A stretch of 64,000 nucleotides of DNA. It comes from Candidatus Brevefilum sp. Lineage in GTDB: Bacteria > Chloroflexota > Anaerolineae > Anaerolineales > Anaerolineaceae. The stretch's first letter is position 1, and every line of letters begins with the position of its first letter. The stretch covers positions 1 to 64,000 of the forward strand of contig JARGGB010000008.1 of NCBI GenBank assembly GCA_029210815.1, given 5' to 3'. The notes beneath the pieces are model-generated. The model was not told the origin of the DNA. It did no database searches and saw only the letters and a list, made by a program, of their open reading frames with translations. Of this stretch, positions 36,720 through 44,935 are shown one piece after another. Made by a program: the position numbers and the translations under genes.

Positions 36720-38060
36720 TTATGCAGTTGTAAGATATCGGGAAATTTCCCAGTCGGTGACGTGGGTTCTGAAATTATCCCACTCTGCATAGCGAGATTT
36801 TAAGAAAGCAGCTGTCAGGCTTTCGCCCAGGGCATCTTGAAGGACCTTATCCCCTTCAAAAGCACTCAAGGCTTCGAATAAAGAGCCGGGTAACATTTCA
36901 ATCCCTAATTCAACACGTTCATTCTCTGAAAGATCATAGACATTCAACTGGTTTAATGGCTTGGGGCAGGGCAAACCTTCTTCAATGCCATCCAGACCGG
37001 CAGCCAGTATTGCATTGAACGCCAGGTAGGGGTTGGATGAAGGATCCGGGAAACGTAATTCCAGGCGAACGGTGTCCTGTTTTTCTTTCATTGGTTGGGG
37101 AATGCGGATCAACGCTGAACGGTTCACCTGCGCCCACCCGATATAAACCGGTGCCTCATAACCCGGCACCAATCGCTTGTAGGAATTTACTGTCGGTGCA
37201 ACCACGGCGCTAGTTGCCCTTGCATGGCGTAATTGACCGGCAATAAACTTGTAAGCCAATTCAGATAATTTGAATGGGTCATCCCCATCATAAAAGAGGT
37301 TATTACCCTCTAAATCGAATATGGAAAGGTGGCAGTGCATCCCAGAGCCGTTGATACCAAAGACAGGTTTTGGCATAAAAGAGGCGATCAAGCCATGCTG
37401 GGCAGCTATTGCTTTGACCGCATACTTGAGGGTCAGAACGTTGTCTGCTGTTTTCAGGGCATCGGCAAATCGGAAATCGATCTCGTGCTGTCCCAAAGCA
37501 ACTTCATGGTGTCCGACCTCAATTTCGAGTCCCATTTCATTGAGAGCGCTCATTAACTCAGTCCGCACCTGGACGGCTTCATCATTTGCGGAAAAATCAA
37601 AATAACCACCCACATCATGCGGTACCGGATGGATATTTTCTTTGCCATTTTGTAGAAAAAGGAAAAACTCCGGTTCCGGTCCGACATTCATGATCCATTT
37701 TTGTTCATCCTTCAGCAGGGCTAGCCGGCGTTTTAGGACGCCTCGGGGATCACCTTCGAAGGGCTGTCCATTGGGTCGGTATATGTCGCATAAAACTCGG
37801 GCGCGCTTCAACTCGTCCGGCGTCCAGGGCAGTATCGCGTAGGTGTCCGGATCGACAACCAGGTGCATGTCGCTTTCCTGGATTCTCGCGAATCCTTCCA
37901 CAGAAGAGCCGTCAAACCAAATCCCGTCTTCCAGCGCTTTCTCCAACTGGTTGACAGGCCCATCCACGCTCTTAACAACGCCGTTCACATCAGTGAATTG
38001 AAACGAGATGAATTTGATATGATCTTCTTTAATCCGCTTAAGTACATCCTTGCTGTTCAT
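36720..38060 (-). CDS. glnA: Glutamine synthetase, type I (alpha-like)
   Basis: A 446-residue enzyme that assimilates ammonia by making glutamine from glutamate and ATP. It carries FDGSSVEGFARIQESDM (about residues 52-68), VGPEPEFFLF, NGSGMHCHLS, VNSYKRLVPGYEAPVY and LRFPDPSSNPYLAF, all expected of GSI. Length and the C-terminal LNVYDLSENERVELGIEMLPG fit the GSI-alpha group of Bacillus and others, which lacks the adenylylation tyrosine loop, so control by covalent adenylylation is unlikely. The ATG at 38060 has GGAGG five bases upstream. The roughly 400-base leader appears structured and may provide the control. Confidence 0.95.
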   Translation of the reverse strand: MNSKDVLKRIKEDHIKFISFQFTDVNGVVKSVDGPVNQLEKALEDGIWFDGSSVEGFARIQESDMHLVVDPDTYAILPWTPDELKRARVLCDIYRPNGQPFEGDPRGVLKRRLALLKDEQKWIMNVGPEPEFFLFLQNGKENIHPVPHDVGGYFDFSANDEAVQVRTELMSALNEMGLEIEVGHHEVALGQHEIDFRFADALKTADNVLTLKYAVKAIAAQHGLIASFMPKPVFGINGSGMHCHLSIFDLEGNNLFYDGDDPFKLSELAYKFIAGQLRHARATSAVVAPTVNSYKRLVPGYEAPVYIGWAQVNRSALIRIPQPMKEKQDTVRLELRFPDPSSNPYLAFNAILAAGLDGIEEGLPCPKPLNQLNVYDLSENERVELGIEMLPGSLFEALSAFEGDKVLQDALGESLTAAFLKSRYAEWDNFRTHVTDWEISRYLTTA

Positions 38061-38228
38061 TTTTGCCTCCATATTAAATGATGAATTAGTAGTCTGTCAG
38101 GACATCAATAAATTGAAGGAATGAATTTGCATACCAGCATGGATGCATACAACCAGGTGTTTACCCCACTATGGTTGATTTGTCCTGCGTGTCACCACAC
38201 AGTTTTGAACGCCCATTTTATTGAAAGG

Positions 38229-38370
38229 AAAAATTGGACCCGTGTTCAGGCCCAGGAGGCTTCCGCTGATTGCTCGATTTTTCCCGGCAAACCGGGTTAG
38301 CACTCTCTTACCGGAGAGGAACCTCCACCTCGTCGTCTCAATGACTTCCAATTGAGATACAGCCGCTTAA
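38229..38370 (-). promoter_or_regulatory. Candidate structured leader RNA (riboswitch/attenuator-like) of glnA
   Basis: Read on the minus strand, this segment can form hairpin TCTCAA/TTGAGA (38357-38336), hairpin CTCTC/GAGAG (38318-38303) and hairpin CCCGG-TTTG-CCGGG (38296-38283). A long-range helix GGAGGTTCC/GGAAGCCTCC (38326-38318 with 38264-38255) encloses the last two. It is followed by TGGGCC/GGTCCA (38254-38235) with AUUUUU after it, which looks like a weak intrinsic terminator. It does not match the consensus of the glnA RNA, SAM-I or T-box classes as I know them. Function inferred only from structure and position. Confidence 0.5.
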
Positions 38371-38525
38371 TTTCCCATTATTCTGTTTTTCGATCCCCCG
38401 ACCTAATTGGTCATCATCACACAAGCCAGATGCAAATCATACTTACCTGACTGTGACTTTTTATACCATAGATTCAAATTTTGAACATGGGAATATTGTT
38501 AAACTTTGTTAATCTAAATTCACCC

Positions 38526-38553
38526 TTGACACAGAACAAAAATTCTATATAAT
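38526..38553 (+). promoter_or_regulatory. Consensus promoter of the P-loop ATPase cassette
   Basis: TTGACA (38526-38531), 16-base spacer, TATAAT (38548-38553). Transcription should start near 38560, inside the LexA-like box. Confidence 0.75.
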
Positions 38554-38555
38554 TA

Positions 38556-38567
38556 GAACATAAGTTC
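38556..38567 (+). promoter_or_regulatory. LexA-like SOS box (GAAC-N4-GTTC)
   Basis: GAACATAAGTTC followed by G matches the Gram-positive/actinobacterial LexA half-site pattern GAAC-N4-GTTC and begins two bases after the -10 box, an ideal repressor position. Further GAAC half-sites flank it (agaac at 38533 and 38574). LexA itself is not encoded in this window, so binding is inferred. Confidence 0.55.
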
Positions 38568-38590
38568 GAATATCAGAACAGGAGCATAAA

Positions 38591-39424
38591 ATGACTTCTT
38601 CAAATATTGTTATCAGCAGGCCTCGATCAAGCTATCAGGGTTTACCTGGCTTATACAACCGAATGCGGCGGGATGTTTTTATGCCTGCCAGGGCAAATCA
38701 AGTAGTTCGGAGTCTAACCGTTGGCAAATTATTATCTGCTGTAAAACCCGTACCCAAACATTCTCTTTTGCTGGGTCAATGTAAGGATAGTCTGCCATTT
38801 TTGATGCAGCTGGTTGATCCAGAAATTGGGGCGTTATTAATCAGCGGAGATACAGCGTGCGGGAAGACCCATCAACTGCAGGTATTGGTAGATTCTGCCA
38901 TGCGCTTGAACGCACCACATGATCTTCAGGTCTCGATCCTGACCCACAAGACAAATGAATGGCGATCGTTTTGGGATAGGGCACAACAGGAAAAATATTT
39001 ATACCAGATCAAAGCCTGGTATGAACCAGGCGCTGAAGCCTTGATCGAAGGGCTGGTAACTTTAGCAGAAGCCCGGCGTGAGGGGCACCGTGATGGCGCA
39101 TCGATTTTATTGGTCCTTGACGATTTCAATTTTGTTGAAGAACTCAGCTACTCAGCCCAGGTGAATTTGCACTGGCTGCTGGCTTATGGAGCACAATCGG
39201 GAATCTGGATTGCTGCAGCGATCAAATCCAATTATGCTGAGAGTTTTCGTTACTGGATTGATGGTTTTCGCACAAGAATTCTTGGTTCAACAAAATCAAA
39301 GACCAACCTGGACATACTTTCTATTGGGAAAAGTTCACATGCGGACAATTTAGAACCAGGCTATTTCCAGGTTTGGACCGGGTCAAATTGGCTTTCTTAT
39401 CGTTTACCTTTGTTAGGCGATTAA
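38591..39424 (+). CDS. P-loop ATPase, FtsK/HerA-like, possibly SOS-controlled
   Basis: A 277-residue cytoplasmic protein. Walker A is GDTACGKT (about residues 86-93), and Walker B is ILLVLDDFNF (about 172-181); between them lie RREGH and a tryptophan-rich segment. The overall length is that of a bare motor domain, and the C-terminal part (RTRILGSTKSKTNLD...YFQVWTG) recalls the end of FtsK/HerA-type motors, but no DNA-binding domain is attached. AGGAG lies six bases before the ATG. The gene leads a two-gene cassette behind a consensus promoter with a LexA-like box, suggesting a role in the DNA-damage response. Function otherwise unknown. Confidence 0.75.
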   Translation: MTSSNIVISRPRSSYQGLPGLYNRMRRDVFMPARANQVVRSLTVGKLLSAVKPVPKHSLLLGQCKDSLPFLMQLVDPEIGALLISGDTACGKTHQLQVLVDSAMRLNAPHDLQVSILTHKTNEWRSFWDRAQQEKYLYQIKAWYEPGAEALIEGLVTLAEARREGHRDGASILLVLDDFNFVEELSYSAQVNLHWLLAYGAQSGIWIAAAIKSNYAESFRYWIDGFRTRILGSTKSKTNLDILSIGKSSHADNLEPGYFQVWTGSNWLSYRLPLLGD

Positions 39425-39449
39425 TAGAACGATTTCACAGGAGGACGTG

Positions 39450-39686
39450 ATGGATATTGGGATGTTATGGTTTGATAATGACCCTAAATCGGATGTATTC
39501 AGCAAAGTTGCCCGTGCAGCAGCTTACTACCAAAAGAAATATGGACAGGAACCCAACTTGTGTTTTGTTCATCCAAGCATGATTCCGGATAAAGAAACAC
39601 ATACCGGTGCAATTGATGTTTGTTCGAACAGCACGATCATACCGAATCACTTTTGGATTGGCGTTGGACAGCAGGCGCATTCTTAG
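39450..39686 (+). CDS. Small protein of the P-loop cassette, unknown
   Basis: A 78-residue soluble protein (MDIGMLWFDNDPKSDVFSK...), starting 25 bases after the ATPase gene with a strong AGGAGG site five bases before the ATG. It has a basic/aromatic helix (VARAAAYYQKKYG), one CFVHPSM segment and the ending IIPNHFWIGVGQQ. No metal-binding pattern or membrane segment. It is probably co-produced with the ATPase as partner or effector. An ATG overlapping at 39447 is GTG and less well placed. Confidence 0.65.
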   Translation: MDIGMLWFDNDPKSDVFSKVARAAAYYQKKYGQEPNLCFVHPSMIPDKETHTGAIDVCSNSTIIPNHFWIGVGQQAHS

Positions 39687-39771
39687 CTGAATAAAATTTG
39701 GCATATACCAATTCCCAAATTATCCTTGGGTTGCTTATGTCAAATTATAGAATTGAGTTTGTGATTTCTTG

Positions 39772-40440
39772 TTATGAGGTGCTTTCAGTCGCGGTTTGCA
39801 GTTCTTTTTGGTCGAGCAGGATTAATTTGCGAAAGCCATAAGAATTCATGATTAAGGTATTCCCCAGCATGGTCTCCGTAACTGTATTGGGTAAGTACAC
39901 ATGGACATGGCCGTGCAGGTGATATGAAGGTTTGAAGGTTTTTATCAACCAGTTAAAGGCTTTTATGCCCTGGTGCGCAGGGTCTTTCTGATCATGGATA
40001 CCCCAGGGTGGGGCATGGGTTACAAAAATATCCAGAAAGCGTCCATAGCGGATTTTGTGCCAGAGCAGGGCTGGTACCAATTGCATGACCATCACCCACA
40101 TTTCTGCTTGTGAGTACTGGTAGTCACCGGCGTTATAGCGCAGTGACCCCTGGATACCCGAAAAGATAAGGCCTGTTTTATTATCATGGATGACTTTTTT
40201 GTGTAAGTCAATTGCACCCCAGGGGGATTTTCTGTAACCATCGCAGCCATATTCAATTTCTTTCGCATGGTTGCCGCGGATGTAGTAAAGCGGGATATCT
40301 AAAGAACTGATGATGAATTCAAGATAATAATATGAAAGATCCCCACAACTAACAGCCAGGTCGATATTTTTAAATCTATTTTTGATGCTATTGCTGTAAA
40401 CACGCAAGCATTCCCGGTCGCTGACTGTTAATATTTCCAT
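39772..40440 (-). CDS. Calcineurin-like metallophosphoesterase
   Basis: A 222-residue phosphoesterase. Visible motifs are SCGDLS (about residues 31-36), IRGNHAKE (about 54-61), THAPPWG (about 142) and HGHVHV (about 177). The first motif, normally D-x-H, reads SDRE, so one metal-ligand histidine is replaced by arginine, which may change activity or metal content. A TAGAAT box ends six bases before the ATG and there is no ribosome binding site, pointing to a leaderless transcript. Substrate unknown. Confidence 0.85.
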   Translation of the reverse strand: MEILTVSDRECLRVYSNSIKNRFKNIDLAVSCGDLSYYYLEFIISSLDIPLYYIRGNHAKEIEYGCDGYRKSPWGAIDLHKKVIHDNKTGLIFSGIQGSLRYNAGDYQYSQAEMWVMVMQLVPALLWHKIRYGRFLDIFVTHAPPWGIHDQKDPAHQGIKAFNWLIKTFKPSYHLHGHVHVYLPNTVTETMLGNTLIMNSYGFRKLILLDQKELQTATESTS

Positions 40441-40446
40441 AACATT

Positions 40447-40452
40447 ATTCTA
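40447..40452 (-). promoter_or_regulatory. Possible -10 box of the metallophosphoesterase gene (leaderless arrangement)
   Basis: TAGAAT on the minus strand, six bases from the start codon, identical to the trmD -10 box and spacing. No convincing -35 is seen. Confidence 0.35.
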
Positions 40453-40483
40453 TGACATTAACAATCAAAACGGTAGGGGGATT

Positions 40484-40870
40484 TTAGTTGTTGGGCTTGG
40501 TCTGCTCGCCAATCGCCACAGCCATGGCGATGGCTTTATCGCGATCATGACTGATGCTCACCGACCAGCTGCTTATCCCAAGCTGATCCGCAACCATTTC
40601 AGCATTACCGTGAAGCACAAGGGTGGGTTGACCGGTTGGCAGATGGACAATTTCAATGTCACGCCATTGGACATAGCCAATCCCTGTTCCCAGGGCTTTC
40701 GAAACAGCTTCTTTGGCGGCAAATAGTCCGCTCAGCACTTCAGAACGTCCACGTGCCTGGAAAATTTCATTTTCTGTATAAACCCGCTTGATGAACCTTT
40801 CTTTGATCTGGGGTTTGATTTCATCCAAACGGGAGATTTCTATGGTGTCGATTCCGCTGTGTATTTGCAT
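40484..40870 (-). CDS. acpS: Holo-[acyl-carrier-protein] synthase
   Basis: A 128-residue enzyme that moves the phosphopantetheine arm of CoA onto apo-acyl carrier protein. The two signature segments are GIDTIEISRLDE (about residues 6-17, with the Mg-binding aspartate) and FAAKEAVSKALGTG (about 51-64, with the catalytic glutamate). Length fits AcpS. The ATG at 40870 has GAGGT five bases upstream, inside the spacer after the M16 gene; an earlier ATG at 40897 overlaps that gene and has no such site. Third gene in an apparent operon with two M16 peptidases. Confidence 0.93.
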   Translation of the reverse strand: MQIHSGIDTIEISRLDEIKPQIKERFIKRVYTENEIFQARGRSEVLSGLFAAKEAVSKALGTGIGYVQWRDIEIVHLPTGQPTLVLHGNAEMVADQLGISSWSVSISHDRDKAIAMAVAIGEQTKPNN

Positions 40871-40877
40871 AGCAACC

Positions 40878-42164
40878 TCATGGTCCTGCAACGGCAATCG
40901 CCAGGCGGTCAGGGTCGAGATATTTTTGACTGGCTTCCAGAATTTGGTCTGCGGTTACAGCCTGGACGTGTTTTGGATACTCAAGGAAATAATCAAGCCC
41001 TAAATTGAATCGTTCCAGGTTCAGCAGTGAAATGGCGACACCGCTGTTGGACTCTAATAGGATCGGCATTCTACCAAGAAAATATGATTTATTATCCGAA
41101 AGTTCTTCCTCGGTAACGGGTTCATTGACGAATCTTCGCACCTCATCGGTGATCAGGGCAATGGTCTTATCAATGTTCTCCGGGTTCACGCCTGCGATCA
41201 TTTCCCAGGCACCGGGTCCAGTGCCTAAACTCAGTGAGGAATAAACATAGTAAGCCAAGCCTTCTTTTTCTCTAACACGTTCCCCTAAACGTCCCATCAT
41301 ACCAAATTCACCAAGGATGTTATTGCCAATCCTGAGGGCATGGTAGTCAGGGGATAGACGTTCGGGTGCCAGGCTGCCCATAACAATATCCGCCTGGAAT
41401 TTCCCGGGAATACTGAGTGCTTTTGTGGCAGTTTTCTGCAGGGCTTGCTGTCCAGGAATTTCAGGCAAGGGACGCATTTTATCATTTTTCCAATCTCCAA
41501 GGACTTCCCTGAAAGCATCAACAGCCTGGGCTGGTTCAACTGCACCTACGATTGCAATCACCATATCTTCAGGACCGTAGGTTTCCTGGTAGAAATTTAC
41601 AAGGTCATCTCTTTGAATTGCCTGGACCGTCTCCGGATAGCCTTCATCAGGGCGTTGATAGGGATGGGCGGCATAAATGATCTGGTCAAAAAGGAGCGAC
41701 GCCATCTCTGCAGTGTCCTGTGCACGGATAGACAGACCTGTCAACATCTGGTTTTTAAGCCGGTGGAATTCTTTTTGCGGAAAGCTTGGTGATCGCAGAC
41801 TTTCAGAAATAAGCTCAAGCATGAGATGCAGATCTTCGCTCAATGAATGTGCGCTGAAGGATGTTTTCAGTGTGCCCGGGGAAAACCCCAAGCGGGCACC
41901 CACGGACTCGATTTGGTTATACATGGATTGAAAATCGTGGTTAGCTGTGCCGGTCATTAAGGCTGCTGCGGTTAAGTAGCCCAGTCCCAGTTTTTCATCG
42001 GGGTCGAAGATGCTCCCGCTTGAAAGGTAACCTTTGATTGATAGGCTTGGGCTGTTGAAGTTTGATCGCGATAAAACCGTGATGCCGTTATCCAATGTCA
42101 CCCGGGTGATATCCTCCGGACCAGGTAAGGCATTGCGGTGTTCATTGTATATTCTTTGATCCAT
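40878..42164 (-). CDS. M16 peptidase-like protein lacking the zinc motif
   Basis: A 428-residue protein with the M16 (pitrilysin/processing peptidase) fold: VTLDNGITVLSRSN at the start and VIAIVGAVEPAQAV at the domain boundary. Where active members have HxxEH, it has GLGYLTAAALMTGT, so it should be the non-catalytic partner of the M16 protein encoded just upstream. The ATG at 42164 lies seven bases after that gene's stop; the ribosome binding site is weak, and a TTG at 42200 that overlaps is an alternative. Such pairs form heterodimers that degrade or process peptides. Confidence 0.88.
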   Translation of the reverse strand: MDQRIYNEHRNALPGPEDITRVTLDNGITVLSRSNFNSPSLSIKGYLSSGSIFDPDEKLGLGYLTAAALMTGTANHDFQSMYNQIESVGARLGFSPGTLKTSFSAHSLSEDLHLMLELISESLRSPSFPQKEFHRLKNQMLTGLSIRAQDTAEMASLLFDQIIYAAHPYQRPDEGYPETVQAIQRDDLVNFYQETYGPEDMVIAIVGAVEPAQAVDAFREVLGDWKNDKMRPLPEIPGQQALQKTATKALSIPGKFQADIVMGSLAPERLSPDYHALRIGNNILGEFGMMGRLGERVREKEGLAYYVYSSLSLGTGPGAWEMIAGVNPENIDKTIALITDEVRRFVNEPVTEEELSDNKSYFLGRMPILLESNSGVAISLLNLERFNLGLDYFLEYPKHVQAVTADQILEASQKYLDPDRLAIAVAGP

Positions 42165-42171
42165 TTTAGAA

Positions 42172-43452
42172 TTAGCTTTCTTGGGGCGTATAGAATCCAA
42201 CCACCCGATTATCGGGTGAGAGGTAAGTCCGGGCAGTTTCCATCACCTGTTTTGGTGAAACCCGGGAAAGATTGTCAACATAATTTTCAAACCAGTCGTA
42301 ATGATCAAACATTTCACTATAGCCCAGCCAAAAAGCCTGGTTGGTGATGTTTTCACTGCTGTAGGCAAACAGGGCTTTGGCTTGTTTGATGGCACGGTCG
42401 ATCTCAACCTGTGTGACTGGGGTTTCAAGCAAGTTTGCAATTTCTGCATCAACAGCTTCCAGAATTTCTTCTGGTGCGTGTTCAGGGTGAACCGTCAAAT
42501 TGATGCCATAAAGATACGGGTCCCGTGTGGCTTGCAGGGCGCCGTGGCATGAAACCGAAATTTCTGCTTCGACCAGTGCCCGGTACAGGCGGCTGGTTTT
42601 GTTTGAGGTTCCGCCAGATCCAAACATATTCAAACTGCTGGGACCTGTGAGCAAGCTGTCCAACACGGTTAGTGTCAGAAAGTCTGGTGCACTGGCAGAT
42701 GGGGCATGATAAGCGATTTGGACGTAACTCGTCTCGCCCGGTCCGGTGACATGAACGCGTTTTTCACCATCAAGCGGCGGCTCCTGTTGAATTTCAGGTC
42801 TTTCAGAACTGCCTTGTGGAATTTGATTGAAGTGTTCTTCAATTTTTCCAAGCATTGTTTCACTGTCAAAATCGCCGGCTATGGCTAATACCGCGTTTCC
42901 AGGCTGGTAGTATATCTGATAATGCGATTTCAAATCTTCTGCTGTTATTTCTCGCAGGTCATCTTTTAAACCGATCACTTCGTATTTGTACGGATGGCGT
43001 GCAAAAGCCGCGTCCTGGACAGCTTCACCCAGCAGGAAGTGGGGCTGGTTTTCATTCCCTTCACGTTCAGAAATGATCACGGTCCGTTCACGTTCCACCT
43101 CATCCACATCGAAGCGGCTGTTCACTATCCTGTCCGCTTCCATTTCGAGGCTGATATTGGCGGCATAGGCAGGTAAGGTTGTGAAATACGTGGTCCAATC
43201 AAGATAGGTCATAGCATTCCAAATGCCGCCTGTTTTTGAAATTTCCCGATCAAGATACCCGGAAGGGAATTTATCAGTACCTTTGAATTGCATATGTTCG
43301 ACCCAATGTGAGATTCCCGTTTTCCCAAAAATTTCATTACGAGAACCGACTTTGTACCAAATCCATGTGCTGATGATGGGTGCTGTGTGAATCTCTTTGA
43401 GGTGAATGGTTAACCCATTAGGCAGTGTTAAAAATTGCGTTTGATTTGTCAT
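42172..43452 (-). CDS. M16 family zinc peptidase
   Basis: A 426-residue metallopeptidase of the insulinase/mitochondrial-processing-peptidase family. The inverted zinc motif HWVEH is in GISHWVEHMQFKGT (about residues 44-57), and the downstream glutamate region EREGNENQ follows about 80 residues later. ILAIAGDFD marks the start of the second half. There is no signal peptide, so the enzyme is probably cytoplasmic. The gene precedes its inactive paralogue and acpS on the same strand. Confidence 0.92.
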   Translation of the reverse strand: MTNQTQFLTLPNGLTIHLKEIHTAPIISTWIWYKVGSRNEIFGKTGISHWVEHMQFKGTDKFPSGYLDREISKTGGIWNAMTYLDWTTYFTTLPAYAANISLEMEADRIVNSRFDVDEVERERTVIISEREGNENQPHFLLGEAVQDAAFARHPYKYEVIGLKDDLREITAEDLKSHYQIYYQPGNAVLAIAGDFDSETMLGKIEEHFNQIPQGSSERPEIQQEPPLDGEKRVHVTGPGETSYVQIAYHAPSASAPDFLTLTVLDSLLTGPSSLNMFGSGGTSNKTSRLYRALVEAEISVSCHGALQATRDPYLYGINLTVHPEHAPEEILEAVDAEIANLLETPVTQVEIDRAIKQAKALFAYSSENITNQAFWLGYSEMFDHYDWFENYVDNLSRVSPKQVMETARTYLSPDNRVVGFYTPQES

Positions 43453-43594
43453 AGATAGTGTTCTATTTGAATCCTTCTTATAAATAATTAAGATGGAAAA
43501 TTGGATGAATCCAGTATAATTCCTTCAGTATTGTACCTAAAATTTAATTGTAAAGTTGAGCCCATGGGCTTATTGTTGTGTATTGAGGTGTTTT

Positions 43595-44935
43595 TTGCAA
43601 AAATCAACGGATAAAAATCATCTGGTTGCAGTTATTGGTGCTGGACCAGCCGGATTGTATGCGTCCCAGTATTTAGCACGTAAGGGCGTAGAAGTTGTGT
43701 TGTTTAATCGAGAAATCAAACCGGGTGGGCTTGTTGAATATGGCATCTATCCAAGCAAGCATAAATTACGCCAGGGTTTACTATCGCAATTTAAACGCAT
43801 TCTCGAAATGCCGAATGTACATTACTTTGGGAATGTGAACGTCGGTCAGTCCGGGGACATTCGTGTAGATCAACTGCGAGAAGCCGGATTTGACGCTTTT
43901 ATGGTGACAACGGGGGCACAGGTGAACACGAGTTTAGACCTGCCTGGTGCAGATTTAAAAGGTGTCTATCATGCAAATGATATTGTTTTTCATTACAATC
44001 GCCTGCCCAGGTATGCTGATAAAGCGCTGTACTTTGGATCTGAGATTGCTGTGATCGGTGTGGGCAATGTCATGCTTGACATTGTTCATTATTTCAAGCA
44101 ATTGGGTCAGGAATTCAGGGTGACAGCGTATGCTCGGCGTGGACCTGCCCATGTGAAGTTTGACAACAAATCACTTGAGCCAGTTGCAGAATGCTTGGAT
44201 TTAGCAGCGATCAGAAAAGCTGTTGACGACGCCTACCCTGAACTTAAAAAAATCGGTGAGGATGTCGACAGCTTTTATTCTTTAGTAGAAAAGGCACGGG
44301 GACGGGCAGAAGACTGCCATTCAAAATTAAATTTCCGAATGCGGTTTTTGCTTTCGCCGAGGGCGCTTATTGGTGATGAGAATGGCGGGCTTAAGGCGAT
44401 TCAATTTGAACGCAATCAATTGGTTCGAAAGGGTGACCACATCATGCCTGTCGGTACGGGGGAGATGGAGCTAGTGTCGGCTGATGCGGTTATTTTTTCC
44501 ATTGGGTCCGGGGTTGATACCGGCTTTGGGCTGCCCGTTGCCCGTTCGAATTTCGTCACTACTGAAACACCGCGTTTCCCAATTGACGGCATTTCTTATG
44601 AGGTCTATAACGAAGACCTTTGTTCTACATGCAAGGATGTGTTTGTCAGCGGTTGGGCAAGGGTTGCCGGGGAAGGTGTGGTAGGGCTGGCGAGAAAGGA
44701 TGCTGAACGCGGAGCCAGGGCAGTGCTGCAGTTTTTGGGCACCCTGCCTGCGAAGTCCAAACCCCGCATTCAGGATATCTTTGATCAGATCACAAGAAGT
44801 GGTAAACCTGTTGTTGATTTATCCGGATTACACAAATTGTGGGCGTTTGAGGAAAAAACAGCAGCCGAAAAAGGGCTGCCGGAATTTAAATTTGATACAA
44901 AAGAAGCAATGTTAAGGGTGATTGAAGAAACTTAA
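43595..44935 (+). CDS. FAD-dependent NADP oxidoreductase (adrenodoxin/ferredoxin reductase-like)
   Basis: A 446-residue flavoprotein of the adrenodoxin-reductase/GltD type, passing electrons between NADPH and a ferredoxin or similar carrier. The FAD loop is VAVIGAGPAGLYAS (about residues 10-23), followed by PGGLVEYGIYPSKHKLR and TTGA. The pyridine nucleotide loop is IAVIGVGNVMLDI (about 151-163), and the C-terminal part has FVSGWARVAGEGVVGLAR. The TTG at 43595 follows GAGGT at five bases and gives a short lead before the FAD loop; an upstream TTG at 43556 is in frame but has no site. Divergent from the M16 genes. Its stop shares four bases (TTAA) with the convergent gene's stop. Confidence 0.87.
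   Translation: MQKSTDKNHLVAVIGAGPAGLYASQYLARKGVEVVLFNREIKPGGLVEYGIYPSKHKLRQGLLSQFKRILEMPNVHYFGNVNVGQSGDIRVDQLREAGFDAFMVTTGAQVNTSLDLPGADLKGVYHANDIVFHYNRLPRYADKALYFGSEIAVIGVGNVMLDIVHYFKQLGQEFRVTAYARRGPAHVKFDNKSLEPVAECLDLAAIRKAVDDAYPELKKIGEDVDSFYSLVEKARGRAEDCHSKLNFRMRFLLSPRALIGDENGGLKAIQFERNQLVRKGDHIMPVGTGEMELVSADAVIFSIGSGVDTGFGLPVARSNFVTTETPRFPIDGISYEVYNEDLCSTCKDVFVSGWARVAGEGVVGLARKDAERGARAVLQFLGTLPAKSKPRIQDIFDQITRSGKPVVDLSGLHKLWAFEEKTAAEKGLPEFKFDTKEAMLRVIEET

Noticed and set aside
38281-38340. Resemblance to a SAM-I riboswitch (GAGGTGGAGG and GTGCTAA)
   Set aside because: The middle section of the SAM-I core is missing, the order and distances do not fit, and glnA is not a typical target.
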